NCBI RefSeq assembly: GCF_002837275.1
Contig: NZ_NXIF01000023.1
Location: 1-64,000, forward strand
Length of the DNA: 64,000 bases
Source: Malaciobacter halophilus
GTDB taxonomy: Bacteria > Campylobacterota > Campylobacteria > Campylobacterales > Arcobacteraceae
Direction: 5' to 3'
Shown here: piece after piece, positions 28,581 to 38,522 of the stretch
How positions within the stretch are numbered: the first letter of the stretch is position 1
Layout: the number at the start of each line of letters is the position of its first letter
Notes under the pieces: generated by a model
Told to the model about the DNA's origin: nothing
The model's database searches: none
What the model saw: the letters and a program-made list of their open reading frames with translations, nothing else
Program-made: the position numbers and the translations under genes

Positions 28581-29574
28581 ATGCTATTTTTGGTATACCC
28601 TCACCTTCTTCAAAGCCACACATAATATTTGCATTTACAACAGCTTGAGAAGATGCCCCTCTTAACAAATTATCAATTGAAGAATTAATAAAAAGTGCTT
28701 TACCATTTCTTGCTACAAAAATATCACAAAAGTTTGTTCCTGCTGTTGATTTTATATCAACAGCATTATCTCTAACTCTAACAAATTCACTATTTTTATA
28801 TGTTTGAGCTAAAATATCATTTACATCAACTTCATTTTTTAATGTTGCATAAACTGATACTAACATTCCTCTTGTAACAGGAATTAAATGAGGAACAAAA
28901 TTTACACTAAACTCTTTTTGTTTTAATAGTTTAATTTTTTCTTGAATCTCTGGCATATGTCTATGTTTAAAAGGGTTATAAGCATGTGTATTTTCGTTTA
29001 TATGCCCAAATTGAGTTATCTCATTTAATTTCTTTCCTGCGCCTGTTACTCCTGATTTAGCATCTATAAATATTGGACTATTTTCATCAATATAATCAAT
29101 AAATGGCAATAAAGCTAAAAGTGAAGCTGTTGGATAACACCCTGGATTTGCAACTAAAATAGCCTCTTTTAATTTCTCTTTATAATACTCAGGTAAACCA
29201 TAAACTGCATCATTTATATTTTGCTTATCTTCATGCTCACAATAGTGCTTTTCATATGTTTCAAGCTCTAATCTATAATCAGCACTTAAATCAACAACTT
29301 TAACACCCTCTTTTAATAGCTCTTTTGCAAAAGACATTGATGTTTTATGTGGTAATGCTAAAAAAGCTATATCTGCAACTTTTCCTACTTCTTTAGGATT
29401 AGCTACTTCAACAGGCATATCAAGAAGACCTTTTAAACTTGGATGTAACTCTTGAACATTTATATTACCAGTTGAATTAGCAATATATGATATATTAAAT
29501 TTTGGATGATTTATTAATATTTTTATTAACTCTAAACCAGTATAACCACTTGCTCCAATAATTGCTGCATTCAT
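28570..29574 (-). CDS. argC: N-acetyl-gamma-glutamyl-phosphate reductase
   Basis: ArgC (334 aa) reduces N-acetylglutamyl phosphate in arginine synthesis. N-terminal NADP-binding IIGASGYTGLELIKIL, the catalytic Cys in VANPGCYPTASLLAL, and the HRHMPEIQEK and PHLIPVTRGM blocks are all present. It overlaps greA by one base at its start. argH lies 2 kb away on the same strand but is separated by other genes, so this is not one operon. Confidence 0.96.
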   Translation of the reverse strand: MNAAIIGASGYTGLELIKILINHPKFNISYIANSTGNINVQELHPSLKGLLDMPVEVANPKEVGKVADIAFLALPHKTSMSFAKELLKEGVKVVDLSADYRLELETYEKHYCEHEDKQNINDAVYGLPEYYKEKLKEAILVANPGCYPTASLLALLPFIDYIDENSPIFIDAKSGVTGAGKKLNEITQFGHINENTHAYNPFKHRHMPEIQEKIKLLKQKEFSVNFVPHLIPVTRGMLVSVYATLKNEVDVNDILAQTYKNSEFVRVRDNAVDIKSTAGTNFCDIFVARNGKALFINSSIDNLLRGASSQAVVNANIMCGFEEGEGIPKIAYAP

Positions 29575-30059
29575 TATACTTCTATCTCCTTATAATAAAC
29601 CTCTAATACTTCAAACGTAGTCAATCCAGCAGGAAGTGATGCTTGTAATTCATCCCCTTCTTCTTTCCCCATTAACTGTTTTGCTAAAGGAGAGTTAAAT
29701 GAGATAAGCCCTTTTTCTGCATCTGATTCAATTCCACCAACGATTGTATAAGTATACTCTTTTTCTGTGTCAACATCTACTAAACTAACAGTTGAACCGA
29801 AACTAACTTTATCATGTGGTAGTGTTGAAGGATCAATAATTACGGCTTTACTAATTATATTGCTTAATTCTGCTATTTGAGAATCAATAAGCTTTAACTT
29901 ATCCTTTGCAGCATGATACTCAGCATTCTCTTTTAAATCCCCTAATTGTCTTGCTTCATCTAATGCAATAACTGTTTCAGGTCTTTCTTTTGTTTTTAAA
30001 AAGTCTAGATTTCCAGTAATTTTTTCATATCCAGCTCTTGTCATTGGTTCTTTTTCCAT
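29574..30059 (-). CDS. greA: Transcription elongation factor GreA
   Basis: GreA (161 aa) binds RNA polymerase and stimulates cleavage of backtracked RNA. N-terminal coiled coil (MEKEPMTRAGYEKITGNLDFL, then AEYHAAKDKLKLIDSQIAEL) and C-terminal FKBP-like domain with ISFNSPLAKQLMGKEEGDE are classic. An in-frame ATG at 30071 lies inside the Shine-Dalgarno region; GGAG is 6 nt before the ATG at 30059, which gives the family N-terminus, so this start is preferred. Confidence 0.95.
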   Translation of the reverse strand: MEKEPMTRAGYEKITGNLDFLKTKERPETVIALDEARQLGDLKENAEYHAAKDKLKLIDSQIAELSNIISKAVIIDPSTLPHDKVSFGSTVSLVDVDTEKEYTYTIVGGIESDAEKGLISFNSPLAKQLMGKEEGDELQASLPAGLTTFEVLEVYYKEIEV

Positions 30060-30069
30060 CAACAACTCC

Positions 30070-30091
30070 ATAAATTAATTTATGATATAAT
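30070..30091 (+). promoter_or_regulatory. Divergent greA/tcdA promoter region
   Basis: A 14-bp perfect palindrome ATAAATTAATTTAT (30070-30083) is followed by TATAAT (30086-30091), a good -10 box for tcdA. The palindrome lies at the start of the greA transcript region; whether it is an operator or just A+T composition cannot be told. Confidence 0.4.
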
Positions 30092-30119
30092 ATCTAAAAT
30101 TTTTAAAAGAGTAGATTAT

Positions 30120-30764
30120 ATGAGATATGATAGAACAAAAAAACTTTTTGGTGAAGAAAATTTTAATAAATTTAAAAATGCAAAAATTATCCTTTTAGGA
30201 GTAGGAGGAGTAGGAAGTTTTGCCCTTGATGCACTTTATAGAACAGGTATAACTGATATAACAATTGTAGATTTTGATATATATGAAGAATCAAACTTAA
30301 ATAGACAAATGGGTAGTGAAGGTAACATAGGTAGAGTAAAAGTTGAAGCTTTAGCACAAAAATATCCAAAAGTGACACCAATTCATGTTAAGATTACAAA
30401 AGAGTGGATTGATAATTTTGATTTTTCACAATTTGATTATATTTTAGATGCCATTGATGATGTAACTCCAAAAGTTCATCTAATAAAAAAATACTATACT
30501 AAGGTAATTAGTACAAGTGGTGGAGCTAAAAGAATTGACCCAAGTAAAATTGAGTATTTATCTATTTGGAAAACTTATAATGATCCATTTATTAGAAAAA
30601 TTAGAACAGAGTTAAAAGCACAAGGCTTTAAGAAAAAATTTAAAGTAATTTTCTCTTCAGAAGAGCCAAAATGCATAGAAAAAGGTAGCTTTGAAGGTGT
30701 TACAGGTTCATTTGGCCTAATGATGGCTTCTGTAACAGTAAAGAAGTTGCTAAATAGGAAATAA
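30120..30764 (+). CDS. tcdA: tRNA threonylcarbamoyladenosine dehydratase (TcdA/ThiF family)
   Basis: E1-like enzyme of 214 aa. The ATP-binding loop GVGGVGS is at 27-33 and VDFDIYEESNLNRQ follows as in ThiF/MoeB/TcdA. VISTSGGAKRIDPSKIEY is close to the TcdA pattern and there is no CxxC zinc pair of ThiF/MoeB type. TcdA cyclises t6A37 in tRNA. The identification as TcdA rather than another family member is probable. It stands alone between greA (divergent) and cheV. Confidence 0.82.
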   Translation: MRYDRTKKLFGEENFNKFKNAKIILLGVGGVGSFALDALYRTGITDITIVDFDIYEESNLNRQMGSEGNIGRVKVEALAQKYPKVTPIHVKITKEWIDNFDFSQFDYILDAIDDVTPKVHLIKKYYTKVISTSGGAKRIDPSKIEYLSIWKTYNDPFIRKIRTELKAQGFKKKFKVIFSSEEPKCIEKGSFEGVTGSFGLMMASVTVKKLLNRK

Positions 30765-30805
30765 ATAACTTTTTAAAAGAAAGTTGATTATAAGAAAAAA
30801 AGCTA

Positions 30806-30811
30806 TATAAT
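30806..30811 (+). promoter_or_regulatory. -10 box for cheV
   Basis: TATAAT, 28 nt before the cheV start. A good AAAGGGA Shine-Dalgarno lies at 30826-30832. Confidence 0.5.
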
Positions 30812-30838
30812 TTAAGCATCACATAAAAAGGGAATAGT

Positions 30839-31747
30839 ATGAGCGATATTAATAGTAGCGTTGAACAAATGACGCAAGGTCACAGAAGAAATGTTCAACA
30901 GTTAGCCGTTTTTTACACTAGTCATAACAATATTTATGCAATTAATATTGCAAAAGTTAAAGCTTTTGTTATTAAAGAAGAAGTAACTATCAACGATACA
31001 CCAAGTGATTCAAATATCATTGCAGGTATTGCTACTATTAGAGGAGAACCAGTTACTTTAGTAAATTTAGACGCGTGGCTAGGTCAACAAAAAATGACAA
31101 TGGATGAATATAAACTTATTATCTATTGTGAATTTAACCACAAAAAAGTAGGTTTTTTGATAAAAGATATGCTAGATATTGTTGAAAAAACTACTGATGA
31201 GTTAAGACATACAGAAGAAACAAACTCAAAAATCACATACACAACTTATGTTAGAGTTCATGAAAAAGATGAGTTATGTACTGTATTTAATGCTGAACAA
31301 TTATTAAAAGATATTGGTTGGACAGATGACGGAGAAGATGCCGTAAACAAATATGTTGATACACCTTTAAACTCTGAAAAGTTAGTTCTTGCAGCAGAAG
31401 ACTCAGGAGTTGCAAGAGAAGTACTAAGAAAGTTCTTCCAAAAAGCAAAACTAAATTATGAAATTTATAACAATGGAGCATTACTTCTTCAAAGACTTGA
31501 AGAGCTAGACGCAAATAAAATTGGTCTTGTAATTACAGATATTGAGATGCCAGAAGCAGATGGTTTTCAAGTTGCTGCATTTTTAAAAGAGAATAGTTCG
31601 CATAGCCATATTCCTGTAGTAGTAAACTCATCTATGACAACAGATGCAGTTAAAAATAAAATGAATAATATTGGAGTTGATGGATTTATCGGTAAAACTG
31701 ATGTTCAAGCTCTATATGAAGCTACTAAAAAATTCTTACTAAATTAA
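30839..31747 (+). CDS. cheV: Chemotaxis coupling protein CheV
   Basis: CheV of 302 aa: a CheW-like coupling domain (about 20-165) followed by a receiver domain (about 181-302). The phosphoacceptor Asp is in LVITDIEMPEADGFQV (about residue 235), with VNSSM and FIGKTD further on as the Thr/Lys switch residues. It links receptor clusters to CheA and is thought to tune adaptation in Campylobacterota, which lack a standard set of methylation-adaptation proteins. It is monocistronic with a terminator after it. Confidence 0.95.
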   Translation: MSDINSSVEQMTQGHRRNVQQLAVFYTSHNNIYAINIAKVKAFVIKEEVTINDTPSDSNIIAGIATIRGEPVTLVNLDAWLGQQKMTMDEYKLIIYCEFNHKKVGFLIKDMLDIVEKTTDELRHTEETNSKITYTTYVRVHEKDELCTVFNAEQLLKDIGWTDDGEDAVNKYVDTPLNSEKLVLAAEDSGVAREVLRKFFQKAKLNYEIYNNGALLLQRLEELDANKIGLVITDIEMPEADGFQVAAFLKENSSHSHIPVVVNSSMTTDAVKNKMNNIGVDGFIGKTDVQALYEATKKFLLN

Positions 31748-31748
31748 T

Positions 31749-31781
31749 TTAGTTAGATGAGCTTTTAGCTCATCAAACTAA
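31749..31781. terminator. Bidirectional terminator between cheV and argH
   Basis: Stem TTAGTTAGATGAGC / GCTCATCAAACTAA (13 of 14 pairs) with loop TTTTA, followed by TTTTATTTATTTG. It lies between the convergent cheV and argH. Confidence 0.75.
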
Positions 31782-31783
31782 TT

Positions 31784-33175
31784 TTATTTATTTGTTAGCC
31801 AATCTTTAAAAATCTCAATTTGTTCTTGTGTTTGTTGTGTTGAAGTACCACCAAAAGAAGTTCTTGCATTCATAGAAGCCTTTAAATCAAGATGCATTAA
31901 AATCTCTTCATCAATCGTGTCAATTTGACTATTAGATTCTCTAATCTCTTCAATTGTTAATTCGCTAATATCTTTATTTAATCTATTTGCAGTAGCAACA
32001 ACATCTTTTGTTATATAGTATGCTGTTCTAAAAGGCATATTTTGTTTTTGAACTAAATAATCAGCTAAGTCAGTTGCACTTAAATGACCTACTTTACAAG
32101 CATTTTGCATGTTTTGTTCATTAACAATCATTGTTTTAATTACTTCATTTAAAATCGAAAGAGAAATTTCAATAGTTTTTACTGAATCAAAAACACCCTC
32201 TTTATCTTCTTGAGTATCTTTATTGTAAGCAAGTGGTAAGGCTTTCATTACAGTAAAAAGAGAAACTAAGTTCCCATACACTCTTCCAGTTTTTCCTCTT
32301 AATAACTCAGGAACATCTGGATTCTTTTTTTGAGGCATTATTGATGATGTAGTAGCATATTCATCACTCATTCTTACAAATTGAAACTCATAAGATGACC
32401 AAGTAACTAACTCTTCAGAAATTCTACTAATGTGCATCATTGCTGTACTTATATTAAATAAAATTTCAAGTGCAAAATCTCTATCACTTACACTATCCAT
32501 TGCATGAAGTGTAGGAGAATCAAATCCAAGTTGTTTACTAGTACTTTCTCGATTAATATTATGAGGAGTTCCTGCTAAAGCTGCACTTCCTAAAGGTGAA
32601 TAGTTATTTCTAGTATATGAGCTTTCAAATCTTTCATAATCTCTTTTAAACATATTAGCATATGCAAGCATATGGTAACCAAAATTTATTGGTTGTGCAT
32701 GTTGTAAATGTGTCATACCAGGAATTAAAGTAGTTGTATGTTTTGAAGCAACATCAACAAATGTTTGTATTAAAGTTTTTAATTGCTCTTTAATACTTAA
32801 TGTTTTTTCTTGAACATATAACCTAAAATCAGTAACAACTTGGTCATTTCTACTTCTTGCAGTGTGAAGTCTTTTTCCCGCATCACCTATAATTTCAGTT
32901 AATCTACTCTCAACTGCCATATGAATATCTTCATGCTCTATTTTAAACTCAAAGTCACCATTTTCTATCTCTTCTTTTACTTGTAAAAGTCCTTTATGAA
33001 TAGCTTCTTTATCCTCTTTTGATAAAATACCTTGCTCAAAAAGCATTTGGCTATGTGCCATTGAACCTTTAATATCTTGTGCATATAACTCTTTATCAAA
33101 CATTACAGAAGCATTAAACTCATCTAATATTTGTGCATTTGTATTTTTTAAAATCTGTTCATTATCATTTGACAT
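31784..33175 (-). CDS. argH: Argininosuccinate lyase
   Basis: ArgH (463 aa) splits argininosuccinate to arginine and fumarate. The fumarase/aspartase superfamily signature is [11 protein letters not shown], and HMAVESRL and [10 protein letters not shown] are the other active-site blocks. A TTG 3 nt before the ATG is also in frame; the ATG at 33175 overlaps the upstream gene's stop (TGATG) and is taken as start. Upstream gene is a 61-aa unknown. Confidence 0.96.
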   Translation of the reverse strand: MSNDNEQILKNTNAQILDEFNASVMFDKELYAQDIKGSMAHSQMLFEQGILSKEDKEAIHKGLLQVKEEIENGDFEFKIEHEDIHMAVESRLTEIIGDAGKRLHTARSRNDQVVTDFRLYVQEKTLSIKEQLKTLIQTFVDVASKHTTTLIPGMTHLQHAQPINFGYHMLAYANMFKRDYERFESSYTRNNYSPLGSAALAGTPHNINRESTSKQLGFDSPTLHAMDSVSDRDFALEILFNISTAMMHISRISEELVTWSSYEFQFVRMSDEYATTSSIMPQKKNPDVPELLRGKTGRVYGNLVSLFTVMKALPLAYNKDTQEDKEGVFDSVKTIEISLSILNEVIKTMIVNEQNMQNACKVGHLSATDLADYLVQKQNMPFRTAYYITKDVVATANRLNKDISELTIEEIRESNSQIDTIDEEILMHLDLKASMNARTSFGGTSTQQTQEQIEIFKDWLTNK

Positions 33176-33360
33176 CAATTCTCTTCCTCAATTTTTTTAA
33201 TGGTATCTTTTATGATTGCTAGTATTTTTATTTTTGCTTCATCTTCATCATTTTCAGGTACATCCCAACCTACAATTGACATATACTTATCAACAAGTGA
33301 ATTTACATCTGAAACAATAGTATCATGTAGTTGTTCTAACTCTTTATCTTGTGCAGTCAT
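33175..33360 (-). CDS. Hypothetical 61-aa acidic protein
   Basis: Unrecognised. Starts [16 protein letters not shown]; acidic and helical with a [12 protein letters not shown] stretch. AAGGGG precedes this ATG by 7 nt. A longer reading from 33450 would overlap the membrane gene downstream end and lacks its own Shine-Dalgarno, so it is not used. Coupled to argH. Function unknown. Confidence 0.6.
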   Translation of the reverse strand: MTAQDKELEQLHDTIVSDVNSLVDKYMSIVGWDVPENDEDEAKIKILAIIKDTIKKIEEEN

Positions 33361-33400
33361 AATATCCCCTTCATTAGATTTTAGGAATATTATAACATAA

Positions 33401-34672
33401 CTATGATTGTACGAAAGTTTGCAAAGGCTCTTTTTTTGAAATGCTTGCATACTTTTTCATTCCAAGTATGCAATTAATTAAAAATAATATATTTGATAAG
33501 ATAAATAGTGTTGCAGCTATATCAACAAATATTTCATTAAAAAATCCATAAAGTAAAAAGAATATATATGAAAGCATATAGATATAAAAATGTATTTTTA
33601 TCAGGTCTTCATTTATTACTTCTTTTATGGTTGGAATATCAAAATAACCTTTTGATGTCAAATGAAACCAACATAAAAATGGAATAATTTTATATATCAT
33701 TCCTTGAAGTAAAGAGAATAAAAAACCAAAAGCAAATAAAATAGTTAATAAATAAGATGAATCTTGAGGAACAAAAAGCCAATTTAACATAGCTATTACA
33801 AGTGAATATAAAGATACCTTCCAGTACCACAAAGTAACATCACTTACAGGTCTTCTTCTATTATTAAGAGAGTTTAAACCATGAAAAGCATAAATTACAA
33901 AAAATATTGCAAATAATACTTTATATATATAAAAATCAAGATTTAAAAATGCAAAGGCAAAATAAGAAAGAATAAGTACAAAAATAGATATGGGAAGTCT
34001 ATTTTGTACTGATTTAGGAAAGTCTAAAGCCACATAAAACATAGGTATAACTTGAAATGACACACCAATAATCAATAATGCTGCAAATCCAAATATTCCA
34101 AGTAATATGTGAATATTTACAAAAGAGTAGTGCGTTGAAGTAATATTACCTGTTAAATGTGCTATTGCTAAATGTAAACCTAACAATGTAGTTAAAACTC
34201 CAGTAATTGCAAAAAGTTTCATAACATTTACTGTTGAAGTTACATACTTAACTTTAAAAAGAAGTTTAATTGCTGTAATAAAAAAAGTAAGGAAAGATAT
34301 ACATAGACAGGCTATTGCAGCAATTAAAAACTCTTCTTTATTATATAAAAACTTTAAAACAAAAAAAATAGTTCCAAGTGTTAAAAAACTATGCACAACA
34401 GATGCAAAGAGTTTAGCTCTTTTTATTGGTGCACCTGCTAATACGGGCATCATTTGTTGCATAGCTCCAAAAATTATCATAGATAAAACACCCAAAGTAA
34501 ACATATGAACCATTGCAATTGCTTCATTTGAGTACCTATTTGTAATCACTTCTGCTGGGTAAACTAAAAACATTACACCAATTAATATTGCAAATATAGG
34601 TGCAGTTAAAAAAAACCTAAATGGTACAGAAATCGGAGGTGCTTGTTCTAATGATAATCCTTGGTTAAACAT
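33401..34672 (-). CDS. Polytopic haem-copper oxidase/NnrS-like membrane protein
   Basis: A 423-aa protein with about 12 hydrophobic helices. Conserved-looking membrane histidines occur in AMVHMFTLGVLSMIIFGAMQQMMPV (near residue 52), HLAIAHLTG and HYSFVNIHILLGIFG, spacing like haem- or metal-binding helices of haem-copper oxidase subunit I relatives and NnrS. I cannot show the full oxidase metal sites, so it is not called an oxidase. The hemerythrin gene lies 14 nt upstream on the same strand, with an FNR-type box before it. Together they may handle oxygen or nitric oxide. Confidence 0.65.
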   Translation of the reverse strand: MFNQGLSLEQAPPISVPFRFFLTAPIFAILIGVMFLVYPAEVITNRYSNEAIAMVHMFTLGVLSMIIFGAMQQMMPVLAGAPIKRAKLFASVVHSFLTLGTIFFVLKFLYNKEEFLIAAIACLCISFLTFFITAIKLLFKVKYVTSTVNVMKLFAITGVLTTLLGLHLAIAHLTGNITSTHYSFVNIHILLGIFGFAALLIIGVSFQVIPMFYVALDFPKSVQNRLPISIFVLILSYFAFAFLNLDFYIYKVLFAIFFVIYAFHGLNSLNNRRRPVSDVTLWYWKVSLYSLVIAMLNWLFVPQDSSYLLTILFAFGFLFSLLQGMIYKIIPFLCWFHLTSKGYFDIPTIKEVINEDLIKIHFYIYMLSYIFFLLYGFFNEIFVDIAATLFILSNILFLINCILGMKKYASISKKEPLQTFVQS

Positions 34673-34686
34673 CTATTACACTCTTT

Positions 34687-35130
34687 TTATTTTTTTAATT
34701 CTTTCATCTGTTTTATAATTGAACTTCTTTGTTCTTCTAAATGAGCATCTGCCATTGCATAAAGCATCTGCTCTTCTTTCATATTATGTTGTTGCATAAG
34801 CATCATCAAGCTTTCACTTAAACCAAAAAAATGATTTTTATCTTGCTTTGCAACATCTTCTCTCATTTGAGAGAGTACATTTGACATTTGTGAATGTTCC
34901 ATTCTCATAACTTGTGTTGGGCCACAAGTCATACCTGTATTCTGTTCAAATATAGGAAATAGTACTTTTTCTTCCATGTCAAAATGAGTTTGTAATTCAT
35001 TTTCAAACTCATTAAAAGCTTCTTGTGCTTTTTGCCAATCTCCTGAAGCTACAACATTTTCTAAATTTGCAAACTCTTCATCACAGTTTCTATGGTCTTG
35101 AGTAAGAAAAGATTTTATTGTTTCATCCAT
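34687..35130 (-). CDS. Hemerythrin-like protein
   Basis: HHE-type four-helix bundle of 147 aa. Diiron ligands fit: DHRNCDEE near residue 13, THFDMEEKVLFP (H and E), RMEHSQM and QQHNMKEEQML. These non-haem diiron domains bind O2, NO or iron and often act in oxygen or NO sensing or storage. AAGGG precedes the ATG. It likely leads a two-gene operon with the 12-TM protein, and an FNR-type palindrome lies 53-68 nt upstream. Confidence 0.88.
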   Translation of the reverse strand: MDETIKSFLTQDHRNCDEEFANLENVVASGDWQKAQEAFNEFENELQTHFDMEEKVLFPIFEQNTGMTCGPTQVMRMEHSQMSNVLSQMREDVAKQDKNHFFGLSESLMMLMQQHNMKEEQMLYAMADAHLEEQRSSIIKQMKELKK

Positions 35131-35182
35131 AATTAACCCTTATATGTTTTATGAAAGTTTACATAAAAAAGAGAAAATTTGG

Positions 35183-35198
35183 ATTGATTATAATCAAT
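35183..35198. promoter_or_regulatory. Perfect FNR/CRP-family operator upstream of hemerythrin
   Basis: ATTGATTATAATCAAT is a perfect 16-bp palindrome containing TTGAT-N4-ATCAA, the FNR consensus. On the minus strand a -10-like TATGTA lies at 35165-35160, so the site is about 38-42 bp upstream of the likely start point, the position for class II activation. Confidence 0.7.
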
Positions 35199-35220
35199 AA
35201 AAGAGACAAATGTCTCTTTT
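35199..35220. terminator. Terminator after nifU
   Basis: Perfect 10-bp inverted repeat AAAAGAGACA / TGTCTCTTTT, loop AA, 9 nt after the nifU stop on the minus strand and followed by a T-rich tail in that direction. Confidence 0.75.
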
Positions 35221-35229
35221 ATTTGTAGA

Positions 35230-36210
35230 TTAAATAGGTAATACTCTTAAGTTCTCATCAATTTTTTGTTTTAATACAGACTCAATAGCATAAAGTGTAC
35301 CTGTACTTCCAGATGCACATCCAGAACATGCTCCTAAATATCTAATATATAAATCATAATGAGGTAAGTTCTCTTTAATATCAATAATTTCCATATTACC
35401 ACCATCCATAACAAGCATTGGTCTAATATCTTCATCTAATACTGTATCAATAGCTTTAATTCTTTGAACTAAAGTCATTTTATCAAAAGTTAATTCACCA
35501 CTTGCACTTGCATCAGCTGCAGTTTTTAATTTTTCTTCATCCATTAAAGCTCTAGTATCTTTTAAAATATCTACTAAATAAATATCTTTTTCTTCATGTC
35601 CACCTGGTTTGATACATGATTTACAAAATGCTCCTGCTTTTGTATAATCAGTAATCTCTTCAACTGTTTTAAGGTCATTTATTTTAATAACTTCTTTAAT
35701 AGTTGCTAATGAAACCCTTGCACATTCACATACAATCTCTTCTTCTTCAAAAGATTCCATATCAACACCTTTATACTGTGATGCTGCTTTTTTAATAACA
35801 TCATAAGCCATAACTGAACAGTGCATTTTTTGAGGTGGAACAGCTGGTGTATCTGGATTATCTCTTAAAGCTTTTTCAACATCAATATTTGTAATTTTAA
35901 CTGCTTCATCAACTGTTTTACCAACACATAGCTCAGCCATAACATCACTTGATGCAATTGCTGTACCACAACCAAAAGATTTAAATTTTGATTCTAAAAT
36001 CTTATCAGTTGCTTCATCAACTGCCCAATAAAGTCTTACTGCATCACCACATGATTCAGCACCAAAATCAGCAATAATAAGTTTTGCATTTAACTCTTTT
36101 GCTCTTTCTTCTGTAATCTCGCCTTGATGTTGAGGATTATTCATTCTGTTTACAACTTGATTTGAGTATTCATCCCAAATAGATCCACTAACTAAATCAT
36201 TTTTTGCCAT
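35230..36210 (-). CDS. nifU: Fe-S scaffold protein NifU (three-domain)
   Basis: Full-length NifU of 326 aa. The IscU-like N-terminal domain (about 1-140) has the three Cys (ADFGAESCGD, SFGCGTAIAS, QKMHCSVMA); the central [2Fe-2S] domain (about 150-215) has CECARVS and CKSCIKPGG; the C-terminal Nfu domain has GACSGCASG with CxxC. It assembles and transfers Fe-S clusters with NifS. The NIF pair is the main Fe-S assembly system in Helicobacter and Campylobacter. Linked to nifS by a 26-nt gap; a terminator follows. Confidence 0.95.
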   Translation of the reverse strand: MAKNDLVSGSIWDEYSNQVVNRMNNPQHQGEITEERAKELNAKLIIADFGAESCGDAVRLYWAVDEATDKILESKFKSFGCGTAIASSDVMAELCVGKTVDEAVKITNIDVEKALRDNPDTPAVPPQKMHCSVMAYDVIKKAASQYKGVDMESFEEEEIVCECARVSLATIKEVIKINDLKTVEEITDYTKAGAFCKSCIKPGGHEEKDIYLVDILKDTRALMDEEKLKTAADASASGELTFDKMTLVQRIKAIDTVLDEDIRPMLVMDGGNMEIIDIKENLPHYDLYIRYLGACSGCASGSTGTLYAIESVLKQKIDENLRVLPI

Positions 36211-36236
36211 TTATTTTTCCTTTTGTAATCTTCTTT

Positions 36237-37538
<1,302 letters not shown>

Positions 37539-37605
37539 TTATTTACTAAAAGTAACAAATTTTTTAAAACAATATTTTATCTTTTCTATGATTTAGATTC
37601 TCTTT

Positions 37606-37611
37606 TATAAT
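37606..37611 (+). promoter_or_regulatory. -10 box for ABC binding-protein gene
   Basis: TATAAT preceded by a T-run (TCTTT). It gives a leader of about 90 nt before the ATG at 37707; AAAGGA lies at 37696-37701. Confidence 0.5.
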
Positions 37612-37706
37612 ATAAATGAATAAACTAATATTTAAACTTGATAGAGTTTTTACTAATAAATAGATATTATTAATCAAAACTTTTTCATACACACAAAGGA
37701 CAAAAC

Positions 37707-38513
37707 ATGAAAAGATTACTTCTAATACTTTTATTAGCTATACCTTTTTTATTTATAGCTTGTAGTGACTCAACCAAACAATCAAAAGAGGAAAATAAAG
37801 TTTTAAAAGTTGGAATGGAACTGGCTTATCCTCCTTTTGAAATGAGTGACAAAGAAGGAAAACCAACTGGTGTTTCTGTTGATTTAGCAAAAATGATAGC
37901 AAGATCTATGAATAAAGAGTTAGTAATTGAAAATATTGCATGGGATGGTCTTATACCTTCACTTAAAACAGGAAAAGTAGATATGATTATCTCATCAATG
38001 ACTATCACAAAAGAGAGAGAAAAATCAATTAGCTTCTCAATTCCTTATGCAAAATCAGCTTTAGCTATTCTTGCAAATAAAGATTCAAATGTAAGTAGTA
38101 TTGATGATTTAGATAAAATGGGAAAAACAGTTGCTGTAAAAAAAGGTTCAACTGGACACATTTATGCACAACAAAACCTAAAAAATGCAAATGTATTAGT
38201 TTTTGATAAAGAGAGTGCTTGTGTTTTAGAAGTTGTTCAAGGAAAAGCTGATGGCTTTTTATATGACCAACTAACTATTTATAGAAATAATATAAAACAT
38301 AAAGATACAACTATTGCACTATTAAAACCTTTTCAAAAAGATTTTGAGTATTGGGCAATAGCACTAAGAAAAGATGATACTAAACTAAAATCAAAAGTTG
38401 ATGAGTTTATACAAAAAGCAAAAGATGATGGAACGTTTGATGATTTTGCTTATAAGTATTTAGCTGGTGCAAAGAAAACTTTTGATGAATTAAATATCCC
38501 TTTTTTCTTTTAG
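37707..38513 (+). CDS. Amino-acid ABC transporter substrate-binding lipoprotein
   Basis: Solute-binding protein of 268 aa, family 3 (SBP_bac_3). N-terminal lipobox LFIACSDS, Cys19. Mature fold: LKVGMELAYPPFEMSDKEGKPTGVSVDLAK, then AWDGLIPSLKTGKVDMI, and YAQQNLKNANVLVFDKESACVL. This fold binds polar amino acids or oligopeptide-like ligands; the exact ligand is not readable. Permease follows 9 nt later; no ATPase is in the window. Confidence 0.9.
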   Translation: MKRLLLILLLAIPFLFIACSDSTKQSKEENKVLKVGMELAYPPFEMSDKEGKPTGVSVDLAKMIARSMNKELVIENIAWDGLIPSLKTGKVDMIISSMTITKEREKSISFSIPYAKSALAILANKDSNVSSIDDLDKMGKTVAVKKGSTGHIYAQQNLKNANVLVFDKESACVLEVVQGKADGFLYDQLTIYRNNIKHKDTTIALLKPFQKDFEYWAIALRKDDTKLKSKVDEFIQKAKDDGTFDDFAYKYLAGAKKTFDELNIPFFF

Positions 38514-38522
38514 GAGTACAAA

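Noticed and set aside
33361-33450. Longer N-terminus for the 61-aa protein
   Set aside because: The upstream start has no Shine-Dalgarno, overlaps the neighbouring membrane gene, and gives an odd Tyr/Ile-rich leader. The ATG at 33360 has a good ribosome site.
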